64,000 nt of DNA from Thermopolyspora sp044507605 (GTDB taxonomy: Bacteria > Actinomycetota > Actinomycetes > Streptosporangiales > Streptosporangiaceae), in NCBI GenBank assembly GCA_044507605.1, contig JBIQJI010000006.1, positions 62,001-126,000 of the forward strand. The letters run 5' to 3'. Of the stretch, positions 34,459 to 42,971 are shown in pieces. The translations under genes and the position numbers were made by a program. Every line of letters starts with the position of its first letter. Position 1 is the stretch's first letter. The notes under the pieces are model-generated. The model had not been told where the DNA came from and did no database searches. It saw only the letters and a list, made by a program, of their open reading frames with translations.

Positions 34459-35598
34459 GTGACCGTCGATCGCCTGATGCCCACCCAGGACGCAGAGGAC
34501 CTCATCGGGCTCACCCGCGAGATCGCCGACCGCGAGCTCGCCACGCGGGTCGACGAGTGCGAGCGGGCCGAGAGCTACCCCGAGGGACTGTTCGGCACGC
34601 TCGGCGCGGCCGGGCTGCTGGGGCTGCCCTACCCGGAGGAGTACGGCGGGGGCGGCCAGCCGTTCGAGGTGTACCTGCAGGTGATCGAAGAGCTGGCGGC
34701 CCGGTGGGCGGCCGTCGCGGTCGCGGTCAGCGTGCACGTGCTGGCCTGCTATCCGGTCGCGGCCTACGGCACGCGGGAGCAGCGGGAGCGCCGGCTTCCC
34801 GACATGCTGGCGGGGCGCGTCATCGGCGGCTACAGCCTGTCGGAGCCGCACGCCGGGTCCGACGCCGCCGCGATCACCTGCCGGGCCGACCGGACCGCCG
34901 GCGGCTACCGCGTCACCGGCACCAAGGCGTGGATCACCCATGGCGGCCGGGCCGGCCGCTACGCCCTGTTCGCGCGCACGGGCGAGGGGAGCCGCGGCGT
35001 GTCGTGCTTCCTCGCGCCGGGCGCGGCCGAGGGCCTCACCTTCGGGCGGCCGGAGGAGAAGATGGGCCTGCACGCCATCCCCACCACCAGCGCCCACTGG
35101 GACGGCGTGGCGCTCGCCGCCGACCGGCTGCTCGGCGAGGAGGGGCAGGGCCTGCGCATCGCCTTCGACGCCCTCGACTCCGGCCGGCTCGGCATCGCCG
35201 CCTGCGCCGTCGGGCTCGCCCAGGCCGCCCTCGACGAGGCCGTCGCCTACGCCGGGCAGCGGCACACCTTCGGCAGGCGCATCATCGACCACCAGGGCCT
35301 GGGCTTCCTGCTGGCCGACATGGCGGCCGGCGTCGACAGCGCCCGGGCGACGTACCTGGACGCCGCCCGCCGCCGCGACTCCGGCCGGCCGTACACCAGG
35401 CAGGCCGCCATCGCGAAGCTGGTCGCCACCGACACCGCCATGAAGGTCACCACCGACGCGGTGCAGGTGCTCGGCGGCAACGGCTACACCAGGGACTTCC
35501 GCGTCGAGCGCTACATGCGCGAAGCCAAGATCATGCAGATCTTCGAGGGCACGAACCAGATCCAGCGCCTGGTCATCGCCCGCGATCTGGCCAGGTGA
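34459..35598 (+). CDS. Acyl-CoA dehydrogenase
   Basis: A 379-residue flavoprotein. YSLSEPHAGSDAAAITCRA and WITHGGRAGRYALFART are the FAD/substrate region, and the catalytic base Glu is in IMQIFEGTNQIQRLVIARDL near the C-terminus. It oxidises an acyl-CoA at the alpha-beta bond, passing electrons to ETF. The family has short/medium-chain and branched-chain types; the substrate cannot be set from sequence. GTG 34459 has GGGAG at 6 bases and is preferred over upstream starts. Confidence 0.88.
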   Translation: MTVDRLMPTQDAEDLIGLTREIADRELATRVDECERAESYPEGLFGTLGAAGLLGLPYPEEYGGGGQPFEVYLQVIEELAARWAAVAVAVSVHVLACYPVAAYGTREQRERRLPDMLAGRVIGGYSLSEPHAGSDAAAITCRADRTAGGYRVTGTKAWITHGGRAGRYALFARTGEGSRGVSCFLAPGAAEGLTFGRPEEKMGLHAIPTTSAHWDGVALAADRLLGEEGQGLRIAFDALDSGRLGIAACAVGLAQAALDEAVAYAGQRHTFGRRIIDHQGLGFLLADMAAGVDSARATYLDAARRRDSGRPYTRQAAIAKLVATDTAMKVTTDAVQVLGGNGYTRDFRVERYMREAKIMQIFEGTNQIQRLVIARDLAR

Positions 35599-35634
35599 CG
35601 GCCGGACCGGTCACCGGCAGCGGCCGCTGACCAC

Positions 35635-35661
35635 GGGCGGCCCGCCTGTGCCGGGCCGCCC
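35635..35661. terminator. Hairpin terminator after acyl-CoA dehydrogenase
   Basis: GGGCGGCCCG (35635-35644) pairs perfectly with CGGGCCGCCC (35652-35661) over a 7-base loop. Confidence 0.72.
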
Positions 35662-35727
35662 GGCGAAGATCACGTTACCATCTGCCCGGCCGCGTGGATG
35701 GCGCTTTCCCCGAGGTGCGCCGCTGCT

Positions 35728-35739
35728 GCAACCGGTTGT
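35728..35739. promoter_or_regulatory. LacI-type operator GCAACCGGTTGT
   Basis: Near-perfect CG-centred palindrome, within TGCAACCGGTTGTA, about 200 bases upstream of the importer operon. Same motif as at 41795 and 41949. Confidence 0.75.
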
Positions 35740-35944
35740 AGAGTCCTGGGCCATCGACCGAAACGTTATGTCCGTGCGGATCGCGTGTATCGGCCGTTCA
35801 CCTGGCCGAATAGGCGATCTAGCAAAATCATAACGGCTTTATAACGTATGCAAAGGGTTGACGAAAGTTTTGGTGGCGCTATAGGAAAGCGCTATCCGAT
35901 CCGGTCATGCCGCGGCAGGCCCTGGAATGAGGATGTATGAACTG

Positions 35945-36928
35945 ATGTCCGACGCGATATCTGTGCAACCGGAGCAAGCTGCTGCGGACGTGCCGGCCAC
36001 GACCGCGCCCGGGAAACCCCGCCTGCGGGGAGATGCGGGCGCCCGGCGGCGGCGGGAGGCTCGCGCGGCCTACCTCTTCCTCGCGCCGTGGTTCCTCGGC
36101 CTGATCGTGATCACCGTCGTACCGATCGTGGCCTCGCTGTACCTGTCCTTCACCGACTACAGCATGCTCCAGCCGCCGAAGTGGATCGGGCTCGACAACT
36201 ACACCAAGATGTTCGCCGGCGACCCGAGGTTCCTCACGTCGCTGAAGGTCACCACGATCTACGTGGTCGTCTCGGTGCCGCTGCAACTGGCGTTCGCCCT
36301 GGCGCTGGCGCTGGCGCTGGACGCCGGGCTGCGCGGGCTGGCGTTCTACCGGTCGATCTACTATCTGCCGTCGCTGCTCGGCGGCAGCGTGGCCATCGCC
36401 ATCCTCTGGCGCAAGATCTTCGGCAGCGACGGGCTCGTCAACGCGGCGCTCGGTCTCTTCGGCATCGAGGGCACCGGCTGGGTGTCGAGCCCCGACACCG
36501 CGCTCGGCACGCTGATCCTGCTGCACGTGTGGACGTTCGGCGCGCCGATGGTCATCTTCCTGGCCGGCCTGCGGCAGATACCCCGCAGCTACTACGAGGC
36601 GGCCGCGGTGGACGGCGCGGGCAGGCTCCGCAGGTTCCGCTCGATCACCCTGCCGCTGCTGACGCCGATCATCTTCTTCAACCTGGTGCTCGAGGTGATC
36701 AAGTCGTTCCAGTCGTTCACCCAGTCGTTCATCGTCAGCGGCGGCACCGGGGGACCGGTCGACTCGACCCTGTTCTACACGCTCTACCTGTACATGAAGG
36801 GCTTCAAGTCCTACGACATGGGCTATGCCGCCGCGATGGCCTGGGTGCTGCTGGTGCTCATCGCGGGACTCACCGGAGTCAACTTCCTCGCGTCGAAGTA
36901 TTGGGTCTTCTATGGCGACTCGAAGTAA
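35945..36928 (+). CDS. Sugar ABC transporter permease, MalF type
   Basis: About 327 residues from ATG 35945 (in-frame ATGs at 35927 and 35933 are possible). An Arg-rich N-terminal tail precedes AAYLFLAPWFLGLIVITVV, the first membrane segment; the EAA docking loop is YYEAAAVDGAGRLRRFRSITLP. It starts a permease-permease-binding protein operon with no ATPase, which is likely powered by an MsiK-like protein. The operator in front is the same as those of the LacI/aldose-epimerase unit at 42 kb, so it probably carries a substrate of that locus. Confidence 0.87.
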   Translation: MSDAISVQPEQAAADVPATTAPGKPRLRGDAGARRRREARAAYLFLAPWFLGLIVITVVPIVASLYLSFTDYSMLQPPKWIGLDNYTKMFAGDPRFLTSLKVTTIYVVVSVPLQLAFALALALALDAGLRGLAFYRSIYYLPSLLGGSVAIAILWRKIFGSDGLVNAALGLFGIEGTGWVSSPDTALGTLILLHVWTFGAPMVIFLAGLRQIPRSYYEAAAVDGAGRLRRFRSITLPLLTPIIFFNLVLEVIKSFQSFTQSFIVSGGTGGPVDSTLFYTLYLYMKGFKSYDMGYAAAMAWVLLVLIAGLTGVNFLASKYWVFYGDSK

Positions 36929-37778
36929 CGCCGTCCCGCTGCTGTTCCGCCCGATGCGCGGCGGCCGGTTGGTGAAGCATCTGCTACTGATCGGCTTCGG
37001 CCTGATCATGCTCTACCCCCTGCTGTGGATGATCTCCAGCTCACTGAAGCCACAGGAGATCATTTTCCGCGAGCCCGGGCTGTGGCCGAAGAGCGTGACG
37101 CTGGACAACTACACCGAGGGCTGGACCGCGCTGAACCACTCGTTCGGGTATTACCTGTGGAACTCCGCGGTGATCACGGGCCTGTCGGTCGTGGCGAACC
37201 TGGTCGCCTGCTCGCTCGCGGCCTATGCGTTCGCCCGGCTGAACTTCCCGCTGAAGAAGCTGTGGTTCGCGATCATGCTCGGCTCGATCATGTTGCCCTA
37301 TCACGTGACCGTCGTGCCGCAGTACATCATGTTCTCCAAACTCGACTGGATCAACACCATCTGGCCGCTCGTCGTGCCGAAGTTCCTCGCGACGGACGCG
37401 TTCTTCATCTTCCTCATGGTGCAGTTCATCCGCACCCTGCCCACGGAACTGGACGAGGCGGCGGCCATCGACGGGGCCGGCTACTGGCGTATCTTCCTTC
37501 GGGTGATCATGCCGCTCTGCGTTCCCGCGCTGGCCACCACCGGCATTTTCACCTTCATCTGGACCTGGAACGACTTCTTCTCCCAGAACCTCTATCTGAC
37601 CAACTCCGACAATCTCACGATCGCCGTCGCGCTTCGTCAGTTCCTGGACTCCAGCGGGGAGTCCTCCTGGGGGCCGATGTTCGCGATGTCGATCGTGTCC
37701 CTCGGGCCGATCTTCGGATTCTTCCTGGCCGGCCAGAAGTACCTGATCCGCGGTGTGGCGACCACGGGTCTGAAGTAG
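36912..37778 (+). CDS. Sugar ABC transporter permease, MalG type
   Basis: About 288 residues starting at ATG 36912, inside the last 17 bases of the MalF-type gene, so translation is coupled. LLLIGFGLIMLYPLLWMISSSLK is the first membrane segment, and the EAA docking loop is LDEAAAIDGAGYWRIFLRVIMP. Six membrane segments are expected. It forms the second half of the permease pair in this CUT1 importer. Confidence 0.88.
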   Translation: MATRSNAVPLLFRPMRGGRLVKHLLLIGFGLIMLYPLLWMISSSLKPQEIIFREPGLWPKSVTLDNYTEGWTALNHSFGYYLWNSAVITGLSVVANLVACSLAAYAFARLNFPLKKLWFAIMLGSIMLPYHVTVVPQYIMFSKLDWINTIWPLVVPKFLATDAFFIFLMVQFIRTLPTELDEAAAIDGAGYWRIFLRVIMPLCVPALATTGIFTFIWTWNDFFSQNLYLTNSDNLTIAVALRQFLDSSGESSWGPMFAMSIVSLGPIFGFFLAGQKYLIRGVATTGLK

Positions 37779-37848
37779 CGGCCGCGGCCGGCGGCCCGCA
37801 CAGGTAGTTCCGCTGCAACCCCCCATCGCTCCTAGAGGAGGTAGAGCT

Positions 37849-39147
37849 GTGAAATTCGGCTCTCGAAGTATGTGGACGGCCGCTTTCCTGGCGGCGACCG
37901 TCCTGACCATGACCGGCGCCTGTGGCTCCGGCGACGATTCGAGCGGCGGCGGAGGCCAGACCTCCGCCGGCAAGGTCAAGCTCACCTTCGCGTACTGGGG
38001 CAGTGACTCCCGGCAGAAGCTCACCGAGGCGGCGTTCAAGAAGTTCGAGGAGAAGAACCCCAACATCGACGTCGTGGGCGACTTCTCCAACTGGGACAGC
38101 TACTACGAGAAGCTGGCCACCAAGGTCGCCGCCGACGACGCACCCGACGTCCTCAGCATCGAGATCCGCGGGCTCAGCGAGTACGCCCGGCGCGGCGCCC
38201 TGGCCGACCTCACCGGCAAGCTCCCCACCACGGACCTCGACCAGCAGGTCCTCCAGGCCGGTCAGGTCGACGGCAAGCAGTACGCCATCCCGACCGGCGT
38301 CAACGCCTTCGCCATGGTGGTCAACGAGGACCAGATCAAGAAGGCCGGCAAGGAGGTGCCGGACGACAAGACCTGGACCTGGGACCAGTTCGTCGACCTG
38401 GCGAAGAGCATCACCGGCAAGGCCGGCGACGGCTCCTTCGGCGCCGAGTACAACTACAACCCCGCGTTCCTGCAGATCTTCGCCGCGCAGCGGGGCGAGA
38501 AGTTCTACGACGGCAACAAGATCGGCATGTCGCCCGACACGCTGAAGGCCTGGTGGGCGCTGGAGCAGAAGCTCATCGACACCAAGGGCGCGCCCGACGC
38601 CGCCAAGATGGACGAGATCGGCTCGACCGGGCCCGAACAGTCGCTGCTCGGCACCGGCAAGGGCGCCATGGGCATGTGGTGGACCAACCAGCTCAACGCC
38701 CTGACCACGTCGTCGGGCAAGCAGCTCACCCTGATGCGGATGCCGAAGGCCGATGGCTCGACGACGGGCGGGATGTTCCTGCAGCCGGCGATGTACTACG
38801 CGATGTCGGCCAAGGGCAAGCACCAGGCCGAGGCGGCCAAACTGATCGACTTCCTGGTGAACGACCCCGACGCGGCGGCGATCCTGCTCAGTGACCGCGG
38901 CCTGCCCACCAACTCCAAGGTGCTGACGGCGGTGCGCGAGAAGCTGCCGGAGACCGACCAGCAGACCCTGGACTTCATCGACCAGATCAAGCCGGAGCTG
39001 AGCCCGATCAGCCCGCCGCCGCAGGGCGCGCTGCAGATGGAGGACATCCTGAAGCGCGCCAGCCAGTCGGTGATGTTCGGCAAGGCCTCCCCTGACGAGG
39101 GCGCCCAGCAGTTCCTCACCGAGGCGAACGCCGCCATATCAGGCTGA
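37849..39147 (+). CDS. Extracellular sugar-binding lipoprotein
   Basis: A 432-residue solute-binding protein with a lipobox (LTMTGAC) after a short hydrophobic signal, then a Ser/Gly-rich linker. The SBP fold follows from VKLTFAYWGSDSRQKLTEAAFKKFEE, with APDVLSIEIRGLSEYARRGAL as the usual family block. GTG start with a very strong AGAGGAGGT site, as expected for the most abundant subunit. Last gene of the importer operon; a hairpin terminator follows. Substrate unknown; the Gfo/Idh, LacI and epimerase genes nearby suggest an aldose or uronate-type sugar. Confidence 0.88.
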   Translation: MKFGSRSMWTAAFLAATVLTMTGACGSGDDSSGGGGQTSAGKVKLTFAYWGSDSRQKLTEAAFKKFEEKNPNIDVVGDFSNWDSYYEKLATKVAADDAPDVLSIEIRGLSEYARRGALADLTGKLPTTDLDQQVLQAGQVDGKQYAIPTGVNAFAMVVNEDQIKKAGKEVPDDKTWTWDQFVDLAKSITGKAGDGSFGAEYNYNPAFLQIFAAQRGEKFYDGNKIGMSPDTLKAWWALEQKLIDTKGAPDAAKMDEIGSTGPEQSLLGTGKGAMGMWWTNQLNALTTSSGKQLTLMRMPKADGSTTGGMFLQPAMYYAMSAKGKHQAEAAKLIDFLVNDPDAAAILLSDRGLPTNSKVLTAVREKLPETDQQTLDFIDQIKPELSPISPPPQGALQMEDILKRASQSVMFGKASPDEGAQQFLTEANAAISG

Positions 39148-39195
39148 AACCCCGCGTCCCCGTCGGCCGGCTGCCGGGGACGCCGGTAAGGCGTC

Positions 39196-39230
39196 GCAGG
39201 GGCCCGGGACACCTCTCCCCGGGCCCCTGC
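39196..39230. terminator. Strong hairpin terminator of the importer operon
   Basis: A perfect 13-base stem (39196-39208 with 39218-39230, core CAGGGGCCCGGG) and 9-base loop. Confidence 0.8.
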
Positions 39231-39355
39231 CGGCGTCTCCGGGCCTCTTCGGCGCCGGACCTCCGGTGACACCGGACCGCCGCGCCCTACGCCCTGCTGC
39301 CGCGCCACGCCGTCCTGCGCGCCCGTCGAGTCCTACCGCCGATCATGGGCGGGCC

Positions 39356-39459
39356 CGGCTGTCGCGCGCCGCCGTCGCGCCCGGCTGTCGCGCCCCGCTG
39401 TCGCGCCCCGCTGTCGCGCCCCGCTGCCGTGCCCCGCCATCGTGCCCCGCCGTCGGGCG
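39356..39459. repeat. Eight tandem 13-bp repeats
   Basis: Consensus CCGCTGTCGCGCC. Units 4 and 5 are identical and unit 3 differs from them by one base; units 1, 2 and 6-8 carry more changes. The 13-base period is not a multiple of three, so this is not a coding repeat. Confidence 0.8.
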
Positions 39460-39570
39460 TGGCCTCCGGGCCCTGCCGCCGTGCGCGGCCGTGATCGGTC
39501 GCTGAGGCGTCCGCTCGGGCCCTCCGGGGTTCCCCGGTCGTCGCGCCTGTCCGCGCGGCCTCCTGGCTCC

Positions 39571-41751
39571 CTACGGCGTCCCGGCGGCCCCGGCCGTCCC
39601 GATGGCCTCGGCCGGCTCGTCGTCCGCGGCGGTCCGGGCCGTGCGGCTCCGCCGGGACGTCAGGGCCCGGGCCTCGCGGGCGAGGTCGCCCGCCTCCTCC
39701 GGCGAGAGCCGGCCGTCGGCGACGGCGACCGTGACGCGGCGGGACAGCTCGCCCTCGAACACCAGCGGCGTGTCCCAGGCGAGCGCGGTGCCCACCCCCG
39801 GATACTCCGCGACGCGGACGAACCACGGATCGCCGTCGGCCCCGTCGTCCCCGGGAACGGCGTCCTGCGCGAACACCAGTGTCCACTCCGGCGACGACAG
39901 CGCGAGCCAGGGCGCACGCGACCCGTGCACGCGCGCCTCGCCCTCGGCCGAGGGGGTGCACACCCGCAGGTCGCGCGCGGCCTTGGGCGCCCGCCAGAAG
40001 AAGCCGCCGTAGCCCGCGCCGGGCCTGCCCTTGGTGGCCGAGCTGCGGATCGTCTGCGGCCCGCCGGTGAGGTCGCGCAGTACGAACGAGAAGTCCAGCG
40101 CCCAGCCGCGCGACAGCGGCACCGCCCGCACGGTGCGTTCTTCGCGCAGCAGGGGCCGCTCGCCCGGCCGCCCCCACACCAGCGTCTCGGCGAACCCCGA
40201 GGCGTCCCGCGCGGCGAAGGACTCGTGCCGCTGGACCCCGTGATCGTCCAGCCACGTCGGCCCCTGATCGCGCACGAACGTGCGCCCGCCCCAGAAGTTG
40301 CGGCCGCCCACGTCGGTGATGGCGACCCCCACGCCGAGGTGGTGGGGGTGGTCGGCCGGCCGCACCTCGGTCACCACGGTGCCGCCGAGGGTGCGCACCG
40401 GGTGCAGGTACGGCCGCGGCGCGGCCTCCAGCGGCAGGTCCGGGTGGGTGACGTACTCCGCGACCACGGTGCGGCCGCGGCCGCGGGGCGCGCCGGGTCC
40501 GGCCGGGTCGCCGGGATCGGCCGGGTCATCGGGATGCGGCGGCCCGGCGAGGCCGGGCGGGCCCTGCCTGTCGAAGTGCCGTCCGTCACCCGGGTCGCGC
40601 CGGCCGCCAGGCCCGCTGGACGAGCCGGGGGCGGCCGGCACCGTGAGCGGCGTGGCCCAGGACACGCCGAGCTCGGAGAACAGCGTCATCTTCTCGGCGC
40701 ACTCGGCCACGAGCCGGTCGATGCCGGGGAGCACCGGGCCGTCGCCGGACAGGTCCTGGTGGGCGGGGGCGATCGGCAGCGGGTCGGGGGCGAGCCTGAT
40801 GGCCTCCATGACCTCCATGAACGCCCCGGTCTCGCGGAGCGGCGCGAGCTGCGCGGCCCCGGAGCGGATGTGCTCGACCAGGTTCTCCAGCAGGCCGGTG
40901 CGCGGGAACACCTGGGGCGGCCCGTCGTTGAGCCGCACCTCGTCGAGCGTGTAGGTGAGGGTGATGTGCCCTTTCTCGCCGTGCACGACCACGTACGGCT
41001 CGTCCCGCTTCGCGGCGCACAGCGTCACGGCGGCCACGATCGGCGGGCCGTCGGCCGGGCTGATCCGGATCGACGACGTGTCGTCGGACTCGATGGGGTT
41101 CGCGTGGAACAGCTCGGTGCGCACGGACGCGATCGCGCCGCGCTCCACGGTGCCGTTGACGGCGAGGGCGGTGGCCACGGCGTGCGCGAAGGGGTTGGTC
41201 AGCGCGCCGTCGACGATCTCCACGCCGTCGAGCCGGCGCCGGCCGGCCCAGGGCGAGCGGGTGAAGTACGACGCGGGGCGGGGCCACGAGCCGGCGACCC
41301 CGATGCCGGTGACCCGGCCGATGGCGCCCTCGGCGATCATGTTCCGCACGGCGGGCACGGCCGCGGATCCGAGGCTCTGGAAGCCCACCTGGCAGGCGCG
41401 CCCGGCGGCGGTGGCCGCCCGCCGCATGCGGTCGAAGTCGGCCAGCGTGGCCGCCGGCGGCTTCTCGACCAGGACGTGCGCGCCGGCCTGCAGCGCGGCC
41501 AGGGCGAGGTCGGCGTGCGTGGGGATGGGGGTGGCCAGGATGGCGATGTCGGCCCCGGTGCGGTCGATCAGCTCGGCCAGGTCGGTGCCGACCTCCGGGG
41601 TCCGCCCGTCCTGCGCGAATCCGGCGAGGGCCTCCGGGGCGACGGGTGCCACGTCGCACACGCCCACGAGTTCGACCAGGTGGGTGAGCCGCCGCAGCGC
41701 GTCCAGGTGATGGGCGCCGTACCCCCGGGCGCCGGCCAGCACGACCCGCAT
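39571..41751 (-). CDS. Gfo/Idh/MocA oxidoreductase fused to a DUF6807 (PmoA-like) domain
   Basis: A 726-residue two-domain protein. Residues 1-380 form a Gfo/Idh/MocA oxidoreductase: VVLAGARGYGAHHLDALR at the N-terminal nucleotide site, VLVEKPPAATLADFDRM with the EKP motif, and GALTNPFAHAVATALAV in the substrate half. A Gly/Pro-rich linker (about 390-430) joins to a beta-rich DUF6807 domain with HPVRTLGGTVVTEVRPADHPHHLGVGVAI and SATKGRPGAGYGGFFWRAP. The usual annotation treats these as separate genes, but no stop lies between them here. ATG 41751 has GAGGTG ahead. Likely a sugar or polyol dehydrogenase with a catalytic or binding partner domain. Confidence 0.82.
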   Translation of the reverse strand: MRVVLAGARGYGAHHLDALRRLTHLVELVGVCDVAPVAPEALAGFAQDGRTPEVGTDLAELIDRTGADIAILATPIPTHADLALAALQAGAHVLVEKPPAATLADFDRMRRAATAAGRACQVGFQSLGSAAVPAVRNMIAEGAIGRVTGIGVAGSWPRPASYFTRSPWAGRRRLDGVEIVDGALTNPFAHAVATALAVNGTVERGAIASVRTELFHANPIESDDTSSIRISPADGPPIVAAVTLCAAKRDEPYVVVHGEKGHITLTYTLDEVRLNDGPPQVFPRTGLLENLVEHIRSGAAQLAPLRETGAFMEVMEAIRLAPDPLPIAPAHQDLSGDGPVLPGIDRLVAECAEKMTLFSELGVSWATPLTVPAAPGSSSGPGGRRDPGDGRHFDRQGPPGLAGPPHPDDPADPGDPAGPGAPRGRGRTVVAEYVTHPDLPLEAAPRPYLHPVRTLGGTVVTEVRPADHPHHLGVGVAITDVGGRNFWGGRTFVRDQGPTWLDDHGVQRHESFAARDASGFAETLVWGRPGERPLLREERTVRAVPLSRGWALDFSFVLRDLTGGPQTIRSSATKGRPGAGYGGFFWRAPKAARDLRVCTPSAEGEARVHGSRAPWLALSSPEWTLVFAQDAVPGDDGADGDPWFVRVAEYPGVGTALAWDTPLVFEGELSRRVTVAVADGRLSPEEAGDLAREARALTSRRSRTARTAADDEPAEAIGTAGAAGTP

Positions 41752-41794
41752 CGTCACCTCGCGTCCCTTTCGTCCGGTCCGGCGACCTCGAACG

Positions 41795-41806
41795 GCAACC
41801 GGTTGC
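41795..41806. promoter_or_regulatory. LacI-type operator GCAACCGGTTGC
   Basis: Perfect CG-centred palindrome, 44 bases upstream of the Gfo/Idh-DUF6807 start. Confidence 0.78.
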
Positions 41807-41948
41807 ACGAAGTATCGAGGCCGGGCCGGAAGGGCGTCAAGCGCCCGCCCCGGCGGCGCCGCCCGGCGCGCGGGCGCCCGGACGCGCATGGTGCGCGAAC
41901 TCGCGGACCGGTACCGGCCCGGGTCGGGAAAAGCGGGGCAGATCTGAT

Positions 41949-41960
41949 ACAAACGATTGC
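41949..41960. promoter_or_regulatory. LacI-type operator ACAAACGATTGC
   Basis: Variant of the same site (reverse strand GCAATCGTTTGT), 39 bases before the LacI GTG start, so the repressor may control its own unit. Confidence 0.68.
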
Positions 41961-41999
41961 AGTACACTGCGGGGGAAAGCGGGTGCAAGGAGGCCGGCA

Positions 42000-42971
42000 G
42001 TGGCGGTGACGATTCGCGACGTGGCTGCGGCGTCAGGGGTGCACGTCTCCACAGTGTCGCGCGCTTTCTCCGCACCCCACAAGGTCAATCCCGAGACCCG
42101 CACCCGGGTGCTCGCCATCGCCGAGGGCCTGGGCTACCGGCCCAACAGGGCCGCGCGGGCGCTGACCACCGGGCGCACCCACAACATCGGCCTCATCGTG
42201 GCCGACATCGCCAACCCGTTCTTCCCGCCGTTGATCAAGGCCGCGCAGGCCCAGGCCAGGCTCCGCGACTACCACGTCTTCGTCGCCGACACCGACGAGG
42301 ATCCGCGGGCCGAGGAGCAGGTGATCCAGAACCTCACCAAGCAGGTCGACGGCGTGCTGCTGTGCAGCCCCCGCCTCTCCAACCGCGTGATCGAGCGGCT
42401 GCACGCCGAGGTGCCGTTCGTCGTCGTCAACCGCAGGGTGCGGGGGATGCCGACCGTCCTGATGGACGTGCGGCACGGCGCGACGCTCGCGATCGACCAT
42501 CTCACCGGTCTCGGGCACCGCCGGCTGGCGCTCGTCACCGGGCCCAGCGGGTCGTGGACCAGCAAGGAGATGCAGGCGGCCGCGGCGGCGCGGAGCGACG
42601 TCGAGGTGGTGTTCCTCGGCCCCAACCCGCCGACCGAGGCCGGTGGCCTCGCCGCGGCGTCCGACGTGCTGGCCGCCGGGGTGACGGGTGTGCTGGCGTA
42701 CAACGATCTGGTCGCCATCGGCCTCATGGAAGGGCTGATCGACCGGGGCGCCGACGTGCCGGGCGACGTCAGCGTGATCGGCGTCGACGACATCGTGTCC
42801 GGGCGGCTCAGCCGGCCCCGGCTCACCACGATCTCCATGCCGACCTCCGCCGCCGGGCGGACCGCCGTCGACATGCTGCTCCAATCGGCCGTTCCGGAGG
42901 CGACCACCGGGGTCGTCATGCTGGAGACCGGCCTGATCGTCCGCGAATCCACCGGAGAGGTACGCACATGA
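42000..42971 (+). CDS. LacI-family repressor of the second sugar locus
   Basis: A 323-residue LacI protein. The headpiece VTIRDVAAASGVHVSTVSRAFSAPHKVN is followed by a full effector domain with VLAYNDLVAIGLMEGLIDRG and GVDDIVSGRLSRPRLTTI. GTG 42000 has AAGGAGG 7 bases upstream. Its stop overlaps the ATG of the aldose 1-epimerase gene (ATGA). With the three GCAACCGGTTGC-like sites at 35728, 41795 and 41949 it most likely controls the importer, the Gfo/Idh fusion and itself. Confidence 0.9.
   Translation: MAVTIRDVAAASGVHVSTVSRAFSAPHKVNPETRTRVLAIAEGLGYRPNRAARALTTGRTHNIGLIVADIANPFFPPLIKAAQAQARLRDYHVFVADTDEDPRAEEQVIQNLTKQVDGVLLCSPRLSNRVIERLHAEVPFVVVNRRVRGMPTVLMDVRHGATLAIDHLTGLGHRRLALVTGPSGSWTSKEMQAAAAARSDVEVVFLGPNPPTEAGGLAAASDVLAAGVTGVLAYNDLVAIGLMEGLIDRGADVPGDVSVIGVDDIVSGRLSRPRLTTISMPTSAAGRTAVDMLLQSAVPEATTGVVMLETGLIVRESTGEVRT

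Larger units (their letters stand above)
35599..35944. other. Control region upstream of the second sugar importer
   Basis: A 346-base gap with the hairpin terminator at 35635-35661 and the LacI-like operator at 35728-35739. An AT-richer block at 35820-35890 has repeated ATAACG (around 35830 and 35841), a near GAAAGTTTT core (35863-35871) and two copies of GCGCTAT around 35877-35894. Likely holds the promoter. No gene seen. Confidence 0.6.
39148..39570. other. Gap with terminator and 13-base tandem repeats
   Basis: A 423-base stretch between the importer operon and the convergent Gfo/Idh gene. It holds the hairpin at 39196-39230 and eight 13-base repeats at 39356-39459. The remaining GC-rich sequence codes for nothing I can support. 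Confidence 0.65.

Noticed and set aside
39356..39459. The 13-base repeats as a CRISPR array
   Set aside because: No spacers separate the units; it is a tandem repeat, and no cas genes are near.
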